Assembly: GCA_950295325.1 (NCBI GenBank) | Contig: OX485803.1 | Span: 59,907,554 to 59,971,553 of the forward strand | DNA: 64,000 bases | DNA from: Polytrichum commune | Taxonomy: Eukaryota; Streptophyta; Polytrichopsida; Polytrichales; Polytrichaceae | Direction: 5' to 3' | Shown here: positions 36,886 to 48,620 of the stretch, one piece after another | How positions within the stretch are numbered: position 1 is the first letter of the stretch | Layout of the letters: each line of letters starts with the position of its first letter | Translations under genes and position numbers: made by a program | The notes under the pieces: generated by a model | Databases searched by the model: none | What the model saw: the letters and a program-made list of their open reading frames with translations, nothing else | What the model was told of the DNA's origin: nothing

Positions 36886-39800
36886 TCATTTTTATCCATC
36901 AATGTTTTTCATAGTTGACTTTATTGTAATGAGAAATAGTTTTTATTATATTAAAAAAATATTGTTGGAAAATATTTGACTAAATGAAAATATAGCATGA
37001 ACAATATATAATATAATAGATTTTATGCCAGTTCCTTCTAATCACTTTGATATAAAAAAATATCCACTTGAAACAATGACTGCCCAAACGACCTCCGTGT
37101 GTTATCCAAATAACTTAGTATTTTCAACTTAGTAATAATATATTCCAATTTTAGCTTATTTATATCTAAATAATTGACTAATATCTTTTGCATTGATAAG
37201 ATTTTTATTTATCTAAGCTAGTTTACAATTAAAATTATGCAATAAAATTTATAATTCATTTAATAATATGACTTCTCAAAATGTAAAGTTTATTTAATAA
37301 AACCATTCATTCATCTCCATAGATTTTATCAAAATGTTATATAAAATAAAATATTCAACTTGTCATTTATCTAATTTAGTCTTGGGAATTAAAATTCGGC
37401 CAAAGATACCTCTAGTTTCTTTTTTAAATACATATTTAAAGCATGTAAAGTTTAATTCATGCGACAATCAAAATTTGACACATATTTTGATATTTGTGAC
37501 AAATTACTTCACACTATATTATAGTTTTATGAAAATTTTATTTAATTTTGTAAAATAAATTTATATACATATTTCAAAATATAACATAAATATTTATTTT
37601 ATGAGAAATTATATAATTTTGAAAATAAAATATAGCTAACGATATACAGATGTTGTTATCTACACCAAAAACAATGTTTTAAATAGCCAAGTATCAAAAT
37701 CACTTTTTATTAAAGTTGGTTCATAAAAATGACAATGCTTTACGAATTATTGGAGATGAATTCCACCATCTTGACCATTCACTTCATATTTGCCGTCCAC
37801 AAAATTCATCCTGATTTTGTAATTACATTTCTAAAATAAATTATATTTTAGGATTAGAACTCGTATATACATATCCATGAAATACTGCATATTTCATATT
37901 CAATGTATGATTTTTTGTTATGATAAATAAATAAATAAAATCAACGTCATTTGCTAGATCCACCACTATAAGAAATTTAAATTATTTTGACCTAAAAATT
38001 TTCATTATAGTTGCAATAAAATGAAAGTCAAGTTTAATTGATCTTTGGACAAATGGAGTGTTGTAAATGTACTCACAACATGCATTTTCTAATATTATCA
38101 CTACAAAACTTCAAAACCAATATCGAAGAAATTTTTGTTTATTAAAATAAGAACACCAAAATATGAAAGGATAAATTTAAATTATACATAAAAAGTAGGT
38201 TGCTTACCTTGTAGATGAAAATTTCAAAATCATTCAAGGTAAGAGGATTCAACAAGCTTAATGGAGGTTATTTTTACATGTAGCAAAAGGTCTACTTTGA
38301 GAATATATCATTATCTGAAATAATTTTAATGCAAAAAAACATGGATGACAACGATTCTATATCAATATCTGAATTCAAGTATATTATGTTTTATAGGCCT
38401 TTTTAATTTTTATATGTAAGTTTCTATCATTATTTTAAATGTTTATTATATTCAGTATTCTAGTTTCATTGTTGAATTGAAGCTCATTGATGCTAATATA
38501 TTTGTATTATCAAATTTTGAAAATTATATTTTGTTTTGATGTTGATTTGTCTGTCATATCCTTAGTTTTATTTAGAGGTAGATGTCCACTCCTTAAAAAA
38601 CTACAATGTATCTATTGAAATCCCCTTGTAAAATAAAGTAAACACATTCTAAATTTCTAAGTCAAGGTTTACACTTATCATTAGTTCACAAATAAATTAT
38701 TCTAAGATTCGGAAGTCTTTATGAGTGAAAATGTATGGTTATTATTCTGAATGTCTAATTAGTCTACTGCAAGCTTAGTTGCCATGAGGTAGGCAACTTA
38801 GACCTTTTTAATGTTGTTTTCCTATTATAATTCGGTACAAGGTGGCTTAAAAACTAATATGACCCTTTAAAATTCCTAATTATTCTATCTAATAAATGAG
38901 GATAATATATTTCTATGAGCTACCTCTTGGAAATGCCTATAACTTCATGTGAAATTATTAAAATAAAAAATTAGTTAAACTAAAAGATAACCTCAATATC
39001 CAACTAGGAATATAAGATTTATAGAAAATGAACAGTATAGCAAACTGAATAAAGTTACAAAGTCATCAATACCAAAACAGAGATTGTATCAGAAAATACT
39101 CATAACTTCTAAACATATTCATGGATTTTTATAAGATTTTTTTAGAAATGAGACTTTAATAGTTACATACGTATTTAAGACATGTTAGGATGAAATTTAT
39201 GAGGAAGATGGGGTAAGCTTTTGAAGTTTGATGTTGATTTCAACCAAATATCACTACTTAATACAATATTTTATAAAAACTAGTCATAATTCATTAACAA
39301 ATGAAGAGAAATTAAAGTAAGAAAATTAGAGTAAGAAATTAAATGAACTATATAAAATAAAATATGGGATCGGCAACTTCTTCAAGGTTAAGACCAAATC
39401 TAACCCCTAGTTTGAAAAGTATCATGCCCACACATCCAATTATAAATGGCCACTTGTGTGGGCAAAGAGGAATTTCCAAGGCCTTGGGTCATCCAATAAG
39501 ATTGGGAAGCCAAAGGTGAAATTTTATAAAGCGATATTTAAAAAAATGATCCAAAACACCATCATATATGGGTATTTGTACAATGATCAACATGGTATGA
39601 AGTGGAGATTTTTTAATGCGTTGAAAACATAAAAATTCTAATGCAATCAAAAAGAATATAGAGGACTCTATTTGAAGAATACTGGATAGATCCAAATTTA
39701 TTGAGTATAGAAATCTTGTAGGATTTCATTTTTCAATAAGAATAAAGCCCAAAATAGGTTTTCAACTTAAAGGAATGGGGGACGTTTAATACCCCCCCAC

Positions 39801-40220
39801 AAACTTTTCGGGGGGGGGGGGATATTCTGTCAGGGGCAACCGCCCGTCCATTTTTCTGCACCTGACCGCAAACTATTGCCCGCCCGCCCGACTTCGAAAA
39901 AACTATTGTACTTGCATTTTTGAAGGCTACTTGTCCACAAATCCCATATTGAGTGCACTTCATTTTCAAGGTCTCAAATCCAATATATATGTTCACTTCC
40001 ATTGAGTAATTAAGCAATTGACTAGATTTCATTTTCAAAGTGAAACCGCCAATAAAGCATGTAATTAATTTGGAAGTCAAAAATATTACAAAATCCTCAT
40101 TAGTACTGAAGTTATAATTTTTGTCACTTACAATTGAAAGGGACTTTGTCATTCTAAAATGATACTAGAATTAATTAATAACTTTTTATATATAATATAA
40201 TATATAATATACTAAAAATT
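36886..40220. other. AT-rich intergenic desert
   Basis: Very AT-rich with no gene recognised. A GC-rich island interrupts it at 39785-39900 (a C7 tract, a G12 run at 39810-39821, then CCGCCCGTCC and TTGCCCGCCCGCCCGAC), unlike its surroundings. Confidence 0.5.
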
Positions 40221-40636
40221 AATACCTTCTACTATCACAAAGTTTTCATACGCATTTAAACTAGTTAAGTAAGATTGAATGCAACTAAGTCTAATAATTT
40301 ATGATTAATCCTAATTAATCGTAATTAAGTCCATTTAAATCAGATATTATCCTTACCAAATTAATTAAGCCTAATTAATCATAAATTATATTTACTGGAG
40401 TTAATTCCATTTAAATCATGATTAATTCTAGTAAATACATTTTATAATGGAATTAACTCCGGTAAATATAATTTATGATTAATTAGGCTTAATTAATTTG
40501 GTAAGCATATTTTCTGATTTAATTGGGCTTAAATAGGATTAATTAGGATTAATTATAAATTATTAGACTTAGTTGCATTCAATCTTACTTAACTAGTTTA
40601 AATGCGTATGAAAACTTTGTGATAGTAGAAGGTATT
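40221..40636. repeat. Foldback: 190-bp inverted-repeat arms with 36-bp loop
   Basis: The left arm 40221-40410 and right arm 40447-40636 are reverse complements with only about ten mismatches by eye. They begin AATACCTTCTACTATCACAA and end GGTATT. The outer flanks (ATATAATATAATATA / TATATATTATATATT) also pair loosely. Both arms have equal length and meet symmetrically around a 36-bp spacer. A transcript from either strand would fold into one long, nearly perfect hairpin. No ORF and no obvious target duplication. Confidence 0.92.
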
Positions 40637-41818
40637 AAATATATATTATATATTAAATATTATAAATTATAAGTCTATCTAGGGATTTTGTTTCTAGCCG
40701 AATTGACTCCCAAATCATAATCGACCTAATTAGATAAAACTAACAACAAACTTGGGAGGGAACGATTTTGATGTATCCCATCCTCTACTTTGTGTTTATT
40801 AAGTAGTGCCGGAATATAGTTCCAACATGAATGTAAGTGGCTCTATATACCGATATGAAAATGAAACGTGACATAATATGAAGGGTATATAACCTCTTTT
40901 TTTTTCAAAATTGAGGCCCTATTCAATGACTGCTTTCAAAATCATGAATTGTAATTGTTTGAATGGCATGCATTCTATGGGAAGACATCATTTCCCATCA
41001 AACAAAAAACAAAATTGGAAGCAAAAAATTTCCCTTTGGAAGTTCCACTGCCTTAAATGCCCTCTGTTGTTATTATCGAGTACTATGGTGACGTAGTAGC
41101 CAAGGTATATCCGTCTGCTTTGTTTCATCATGACATGTGGCTAAGATAGGGTGTGTGATATTCGGTATCCACATTTATTGGTGCATTTAAACTTGAATTT
41201 GTATGCAACGGACAACATGGTGATGTTGGTAATGGCATTCCCCACTATTTCCCATGTATTTTGAAAGGTGGGGCCCACATTAAAGTGACATGTTGTACGC
41301 ATGGGTGCAAAGGGCCAAGACGGCATGGGCCCACCAATTGTTCAGAAAATTGTGATGGTTCATAATTATAATATAGATTTTAATTTGAACTTTTCATGAT
41401 GTTTTTTTCAATTTAAAAAAAGATTTGTTAAGTTATAAATTGGGTCAATGGCTGCTAGTGGGCACATATGTGTGATAAGTGCAACCATGGACGGGGTTTT
41501 TTTTGGGGGGGGGGGGTAGACTAAATTTGTAGGCTATGAGCCCGAGGTTACCCACGGGATGTTGGTATGGAGATTCAAGAGAAAGGTTGGATTGGCAATA
41601 AGGATAGGGGTTGGGTTTCCAATTTTTTCAATGTTGAGGCTCAAGTTTTACTAATTCTAATTTCTTGGACACATTTTGATTTGTTCAATAATCTATTTCA
41701 TTACATTGTACTTTAATTCTTGATTTTGTTTTTTTCTCATGCATTATGTAACTATTTGTTATTTTCTAGAAAACTACATTTTATTGTTAATCAATAGAAG
41801 CCCTCCAAGATTTTCAAG
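40637..41818. other. Intergenic, no gene recognised
   Basis: AT-rich, with a T-run joined to a G12 run at 41505-41516. Short ORFs without motifs. Confidence 0.5.
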
Positions 41819-42880
41819 ATGAACAAAATGTTTGAAGATTCCAACTACTCGGCCGACAAAGACATAAACGATGACGTGGCGGCGGGACATGACAAAGATT
41901 ATTTGGGGCCTTTGGACAATAATTGCGATGACGGGCACATTGGAGGGAACTTGGGCCTTGACAACCCCAATAATCCGTTTGCATTTGACAACAATGGTGT
42001 CACAAATGATGATGAACTTCACATCGCCGATTAGGAATTTATCTCAAATGTAAATGTGCATCCCACTATAACAATAACAACAACAATACTCAATGCGCCA
42101 ATCGAAGTTAAACCTAGTGTGCATGAGGATGTTGTAGTTGAACCAATGTGGGTGAGGCTATTGAAAATGATGACAAATGGATGGACAGGGATGAAGTCCA
42201 ACAACTCACTTCTCATATTTATCCATGGCCTGATGTTGTCCCCCTCCTATCTTGCCAACACCAAGTCGACAACAATGAGAGGCTACATCACCCATTCCCA
42301 TTCCACACAGCGTGGGCATGTCCAACATTGTGAGACACCCAAGTCCACTGTGAGATAGACCATTGCATTCGGTAGGTGATTGAACGATGGACTCCAACTC
42401 GGATGTTACCTTAGTGCAACACATTGCACGGTGGGCCCCATCCATACCCTGCATGGACGCCCGGTTGGTCAATGTCACGATTGGCATGCATGCCCATCCA
42501 CCCACCCGGACCAACCATCCCCTGATATTGTTATGACAAACTTTGGCCTTACCACTAGAGGGCAAAGAAGAAAACTCCAAAGGGAGGTGCAAGCATGGAG
42601 GATAACTAGGGCCACTACGGTTGCCCATCCATTGAAGAACACCATTATGGACGCAACGGGATCCAGACCAATGGTATCAATTGGGCTACCAACTGTTGGT
42701 ACTTGGCCCAATCAACTTGGGGATGATTATGCGAGCACGGATGATGAATTGGATGTAGGTGAAGCTCCCAACAATAGTGATTACCAAGTGCCTCCCCTAA
42801 GGGTGGCTTGGGGGAGGGGGGGGGGGTCAAGAAAGACTAGGAATTTCGTATGTCAAGAGGACTATGATGAATCCCCATGA
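41819..42880 (+). other. Two unrecognised ORFs, possible transposon remnant
   Basis: 41819-42034 encodes 71 aa rich in Asp/Asn (KDINDDVAAGHDKDY). 42380-42880 encodes 166 aa with TTRGQRRKLQREVQAWR and an acidic YASTDDELDVGE patch before a G11 run (42816-42826). The interval is less AT-rich than its surroundings. No domain or splice structure was recognised; both could be by-chance ORFs in a decayed element. Confidence 0.25.
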
Positions 42881-42925
42881 GTTAATATTTGCGGGAACTT
42901 TGACTATTTCATAGTGTGGACGGGG

Positions 42926-42951
42926 TTGGATTGGATTGGATTGGATTGGAT
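42926..42951. repeat. (GGATT)5 microsatellite
   Basis: Five consecutive GGATT units within TTGGATTGGATTGGATTGG. Confidence 0.9.
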
Positions 42952-44780
42952 TGAATTTAAGAGTATTTTGGATTGTGTATGGTTTTATAATAAATAACAT
43001 ATTTCACATGGTTTATTCATATTGTGTCCACAATACATTTATGTACGAGTAAGTTTGGACCTAGGTGTCAATGTGGATTGCATTAACACCAAAGGTTGCA
43101 TGAGGTACACAAATACATGAATTCAACCATACTCAGGTGATTGGTTTTAATCAAACATTAGGCCTATACATCACATAAATGAATTAACACCAAGCATACA
43201 TACATCCAAACATCCGTACATACATGCATCCATGCATGCAATGGGTAATGCCAATGCAAACTTGTAGCAAAGTTATAATGCAAAGACCATATATTTGGTA
43301 GATGAAATCATTTTCACATAGTGCAATCATATTCACAAGCTGCCTTTGCCACTATGAAGCATTTTCTCAGATTAAATCGGCAAACTAAAAATAATATTAC
43401 AACACCATATTGCACATATGTTCATGACAAAAGTCTCTTTAAAGGATATATCCAATAGTTAGTATGTCGCTGAAGTTCGACACAACGTCCAACTAACCAG
43501 AACCGAAACTCCTTGTTATCAACGAGCTTGTCATGCAAGTACTCAAGTTCCAGAATCCCTAGATCATTTGATTGAGTATGTCAAACCCACCATCGAATTG
43601 GGATGGCTATGGGATGCGTAGCACTGGAAAACAACATGTTGCGTCAATACTCGTGAAATGTGTTGTGTACTTGTCCTGTGCCAAAATGAAGGCACCAAGC
43701 TTTGTAAACTCCCATGTATGTAAATACATAGGAGAACCTTAAAATCATAAATCACATTATCCCTATCAATTACATCATGGCACATGGCTTGACCACCAAT
43801 ATGGCTCCATCAAATTAGGCATGATATGATCTTGCACTGTGTCTTTGGAAAGGCCAGGGCTAAATGAATGCTCCACCATCTTGTAAAAACAAATTACTAT
43901 TTAATATACATATCACTAACCCTCTTTCCCATTTGTTCTCCGTATGGTTCCGCTTGTTTTGTCAACTCCGATTTGACTTCTAGAGGTATTGGTTGTAGAC
44001 TGGATTTGCAAACGGTTTAATTTAGCAGATCGGATCATGACCATTTGAAAATCATGTGTTCTTCACCTAGTCTTCAAGGTTAGGAAGAACTTAGGCTGTA
44101 AAGAATCACCTTCACAACCCTTAATCATTCCGCATCCTTTGGAAGCATTTTTTTTGCTTCGCCTCCATTATATAAAATTTCAATCATGTAAACAGATTGC
44201 CTCCGCCTTTACCTGGATGTGGTGCATGGTCCAAGGATGGAATACTTTAAAACCCCGTGTTGGTTATTGAAGTGGCGGAATCACCCATCCACCTTGGATA
44301 ATCTACGAGTGGCTTGTAGCATAACACGAGATTACAATTAATTGATTTTCATAGTGTTGTTTAATTAATTACACATGGCGGACCACAAAATACGTAATGG
44401 ACAAGATTTAAGGCAACATGTATGTTCAACTTGTTGCTTTCAAACTACTAGGTATTGGGGCATCACTGCCAACATTCTAGGGGCCAACGACAAAAAATAA
44501 TCACGCTGGTTATCAACCTGACCTCATTGCCACAAAACGGTTTTGAAAATTTGACAAGCAACTACCACATACACACAAAGGGTTCCAATTAAAATCTTAG
44601 GATTCGGAGAACCCCCTTGGCGTTCAATTAGGTTTATATCCTTAATTGAACTACTATAGAAGATAGACGGGGTAAAATGTGTACCTTTAGGCAACAAGCC
44701 TAGCTGCGCTTCCTCCTAGGGCCTCCACCTAAACTTTAAATTTAGTTCGTAACTCATTCTACTTCAAGATTGACTTCGTT
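42952..44780. other. Intergenic with a diverged repeat at 43580-43890
   Basis: 43590-43740 (CACCATCGAATTGGGATGGCT; GTGCCAAAATGAAGGCACCA; ATACATAGGAGAACC) resembles 48690-48905 (CCACTCAATTGGGATAACTA; ATGCCAAAATGACGATGCCA; CTACATAGGAGAACC). Both lie in the same orientation, so a dispersed, unclassified repeat. CATACATACATCC-type microsatellite at about 43195-43240. Confidence 0.45.
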
Positions 44781-44930
44781 AGCTCCAAACTCCAAGATCC
44801 AATTTGAAGCTCCAACACCAAGTTCCAATTTAAAGCTCCAACACTAAGTTCCAAGACCAAGCTCCAACTTGAAGCTCCAACTTGAAGCTCCAACACCAAG
44901 CGCCAATTCCAAGCTCCACTCCAAGCTCAT
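44781..44930. repeat. GAAGCTCCAACACCAAGTTCCAA minisatellite
   Basis: Several imperfect copies of a GAAGCTCCAACnCCAAGTTCCAATTT-like unit, ending before CATATAACTATATG. No coding sense recognised. Confidence 0.7.
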
Positions 44931-44977
44931 ATAACTATATGAAAAACACCCACTCCTGGCCGATGCACCAAAATTGT

Positions 44978-46570
44978 AGTGATAATTCTTACTCCAAGCG
45001 AAGTAACAACCCACAAGATTGGCCGGATGGGTGGACTACCCTAGTGCCTCCAAAAAATGACCTTCTAATTTTGATAATGCACAGCTCAATGCAGAGGATC
45101 AATGCAAGACATCATGCAAAACATCAATATAGAACACTATGCAAAACACTAACGTAAAACTTAATGTAGAAGACTAATGTAGAGGACTAATGCAAAGCCT
45201 ACTATAGAGCCTAACGTAAAACGTAATACAAAATCTAATGCAACGGACTAATATAAGACATAATGCAAAAACTAATATAAAATATTAATATAGAAGACGA
45301 ATACAAAGCCTAATGTAAAACCTAATACAAAAAACTAATATAAAATATTAGTGCAAAAAACTAATACATAACACAATGCAAAAGACTAACACGGAAGCTA
45401 GTGCATAAATAATATAAAGACTAATACATAACCTAATGCAAAAAATAATGCAAGACTTATGCAAAAACTAATGCAAAATCAATGCAAAAACTAATGCAAG
45501 ATTAATGTAGAATATAATGTAAGACTAATACGGAATCTAATAGAATAAGAAGTGAAGTAATAACTTATACAACCATAAATATAAAATATAAAATATATTG
45601 TAATTAGGTAATAACATAACTGTTGAATACGGGTCAAAAACTTTGTGTTCATGCTTACATAGAGAGGGGAGAGAGAAAGATAGTCCTAACCACGAGAGTG
45701 AAAAGTGAGAAGTGGGCCCTCGCGCTCTCCTTCGGGGGACTACCCATTTGTGGTGACAATTATTACTTCAAGCAAAGTAACAACATACAAGATTGGCCGG
45801 ATGGGTGTACTACTCTAGTGGATCCAAGCAATAACATTCTAATTCATATAATGCTCAACACTAATGTAGAACCTAATACATAAGATTAATACAAAATACT
45901 AATGAGACCTCACATAACACTAATGTAGGACACGCACAACATGAATACAGAACACTAATGCAAAACACTAGCGCAAAACCTAATACAGAGGGATAATGCA
46001 GAATATTGTGCAGGACACTAATGTAGAAGATTGATGTAGGAGACTAATGCAGAATCTAATGTAAAATCTAATACATGACATTAATATAGAAAATTAATGT
46101 AGAGGACTGATGTATAACATAATCCATAAGTTAAATGTAAGGGACTGATGTAGAAGACTAATGCATAACCTATTGTATGAAATTAAGATACAAAATTAAT
46201 ACAAAAGACTAATGCATAATATAATGTAGAAATCTAATGCGTAGGCTGATACATAAATAATGTAAAGACTAACACATAAACTAGTGTATAGACTAAGGCA
46301 AAAACTAATGGAACAAAGTATCAATTAACAACTTAAGATATCAAACCTAATGCAACTATGCAATAACATTTTTTTTAATAGGGTTAAAAAAAAACCAATA
46401 TTCATAGGGTTTATAAATGATTTTGTCCAATATTCATATTCTTATTATTCAATAACTCTTTGCATCTACCTATATATAGCGAAAGAAGAGAAAAAGATGA
46501 GTAGTTAAAATCACGAAAGTGAGAGAATGAGAAATGAATCCCCGTGCTCTCTTTGGGGGACTACCCCTTC
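44978..46570. repeat. Duplicated block with CTAATGCAAAA minisatellite
   Basis: Unit A (from 44978) and unit B (from about 45753) each start with GA(T/C)AATT(C/A)TTACT(C/T)CAAGC(G/A)AAGTAACAAC and AAGATTGGCCGGATGGGTG. Each runs into 0.5-0.6 kb of imperfect 11-12-bp repeats around ACTAATGCAAAA/CTAATGTAGAAG. Upstream of unit B, AGAGAGAAAGATAG...CTCTCCTTCGGGGGACTACCC (45660-45745) recurs at 46480-46565 as the start of a third, truncated unit. This is a tandem duplication with a period of about 0.8 kb. Confidence 0.75.
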
Positions 46571-46639
46571 CAACCACAAAGCCTTTTCGGTCGTAGATCA
46601 AGTCATACCTACATTTAACGGTTGGTATTTATGGCCGCT

Positions 46640-47493
46640 ACCACTCTAGCCGCCATTTTCTAAACCCTTAGATCCAACGGTCTTCATTCGCTCGATTTCA
46701 TCCGCTTAATATTATCCTCAATTCGTTGTTTTTCTACGTTTACGCCTTCATCCGCTCGACATTATCATCCATTCATCACTGTCCTACATTCTACGTTGTT
46801 CTACGTTGGCCTTCAACCATTCGACGTTATCCTATACTATTCTTTTTTCCATTCGACATTGTTCTACATTGTTCTTCTTCCATTCGACGTTGTCATACTC
46901 TGGCCTTCGACCATTTGATATTGTCCTACGCTATTTTTCATTCATTCGACGTTGTCCTTCGATGTCCTTCATCTATTGCTTAAATTTCTTCGTATTAACT
47001 AATTGACTTAAATATAATTTCTATCCACCAACTTTCTTTCTATTTAAACTATGAATTTTAATCCAACCGCGAAGGGTTTGGTTAATTCACGCGAGTAAAT
47101 AATAACATGTTTCTAAAATATAAAAAATAATTGAAAAGATTTCATGTACACATGCGTAATAACTTATTTTTTGTATCCGCCTATAAATTATTTATACTTT
47201 ATAATTAGCTCAATTTGGGATAGCACCAGTTAATGTAACCAACTAGATTCGAACCTGGATTGATCCAGATCTAATACTAGTTTCTAATACAATTCGCATC
47301 TATTGGCGAATGTCTTATAATATAGTAGCCACCTATATATCAACTATTTCATATATATATATAGATAGATTATGGATTTTCAATCAAAACGTGAGCGGTT
47401 TAAATGACTCACACCATTTCAATCACAAAACCTTCATGGCGATAGATCTAGATATACCTATATCTAACAGTTGGCATTTAAACTATCATATTC
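46640..47493. repeat. Larger duplicated segment, copy A, with CATTCGACGTTGTCCTAC minisatellite
   Basis: 46690-46980 consists of imperfect repeats around TTCATCCATTCGACGTTGTCCTACGTTG, followed by TATTTAAACTATGAATTTTAATCCAACCGCGAA and later AGATTCGAACCTGGATTGATCCAG. The same order recurs at 47930-48620 (copy B). MITE copy 4 sits between them. The ORFs here follow repeat periodicity. Confidence 0.7.
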
Positions 47494-47502
47494 TATTTGC
47501 CC

Positions 47503-47911
47503 CCAGGGAGGGCACTCCATTGTCAAGTTGAAAACCATGTGCAACGGAAAAAAATCTATTTTTTAAAAAAAGAATCAACAAAATGGGTCAAAATTTTATC
47601 AAAAAATTTTTATGAGTACATATACATGGTATCTATTACATAGTAAAAATTGATAACCAAAATTGATAATTTGTTTTTTCTAGAAAACATACCGTTTCTA
47701 ACTAGAATGACGCAGAATTGATCTAAAAAAATTACTAGAAAAAATGGAGATGACTAAAAATTTCAAAAAAATATATAAAAGATATTATCAATGGAAATGC
47801 ATATATAGAAAAATATCATAATTTTTAAAATTATCTATGGCATATAATATAGGGGTAGCAAACTTCCGTTGCACTTGGTTTTCAACTTGACAATGGAGTG
47901 TCCTCCCCGGG
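47503..47911 (+). mobile_element. Mutator-type MITE, copy 4
   Basis: CCAGGGAGGGCACTCCATTG at the left and CAATGGAGTGTCCTCCCCGGG at the right, with the family interior. Flanks TATTTGCCC (47494-47502) and TATCTGCCA (47912-47920) fit a decayed 9-bp target duplication (7 of 9). Confidence 0.85.
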
Positions 47912-47929
47912 TATCTGCCATTCTTTAAC

Positions 47930-48620
47930 CCGAGATCAAATGGTCTTGGTTTTGTAACCGTTTTATTCAATAATTTTCATCCATTTAACACCATCATCCG
48001 TTTGTTGCCGTCCTATGCTTATGCTTCATCTGCTCGATGTCATTTTCTGTTCATCGCTGTCCTCTATTTGACGTTATCCTATGATGTTCTTTATCCATTC
48101 GACATTGTTCAACGTTATTCTCTGTTGTTCTTCATCCATTGTCTAAATTTCTTCATACTTACTAGGTGATCTTAATCTAATTTCTAACCATTTTTTTTTA
48201 TTTAGACCGTGAACCTCAACTCAACCACAAACGGTTTAGTTAATTCATTCAGATAACTAGTAAAATGTCTTTAATAAAAAAAACTAATTGAGAATATTCT
48301 ACGCATACGTATGTAATAATTTCATTTTTATATCCACCTACAAATTATTCATGCTTTATTATTAACTTATCTTATGATAGATCAATCAATGTATCCAACC
48401 GGATTCGAATCCGGATTGGTCCCAACCTAATTTCAGTCTCTTATACAACTCACATCTACAGATGAATGTTGTAAAATTTAATAACCACCTTTACATTGAC
48501 TAATCATAATAACTAACTTTCTTATTTTTGTAGATTGTAAGCCTTAATTCAAACCGCGAGCGGTTTTAGTGGCTTACATTGATGCATCTTCATAGTTCGA
48601 CGGGATGCCAATTACAATGA
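47930..48620. repeat. Larger duplicated segment, copy B
   Basis: Matches copy A through the TCGACATTGTTCAACGTTATTC minisatellite, ATTTAGACCGTGAACCTCAACTCAACCACAAACGG and CCAACCGGATTCGAATCCGG. The last is a palindrome in this copy and degenerate in copy A. Confidence 0.65.

Noticed and set aside
48400..48425. GGATTCGAATCCGG as a tRNA box B of a second SINE
   Set aside because: It is a palindrome, the matching duplicated copy near 47245-47270 is degenerate, and no box A, tail or target duplication is present.
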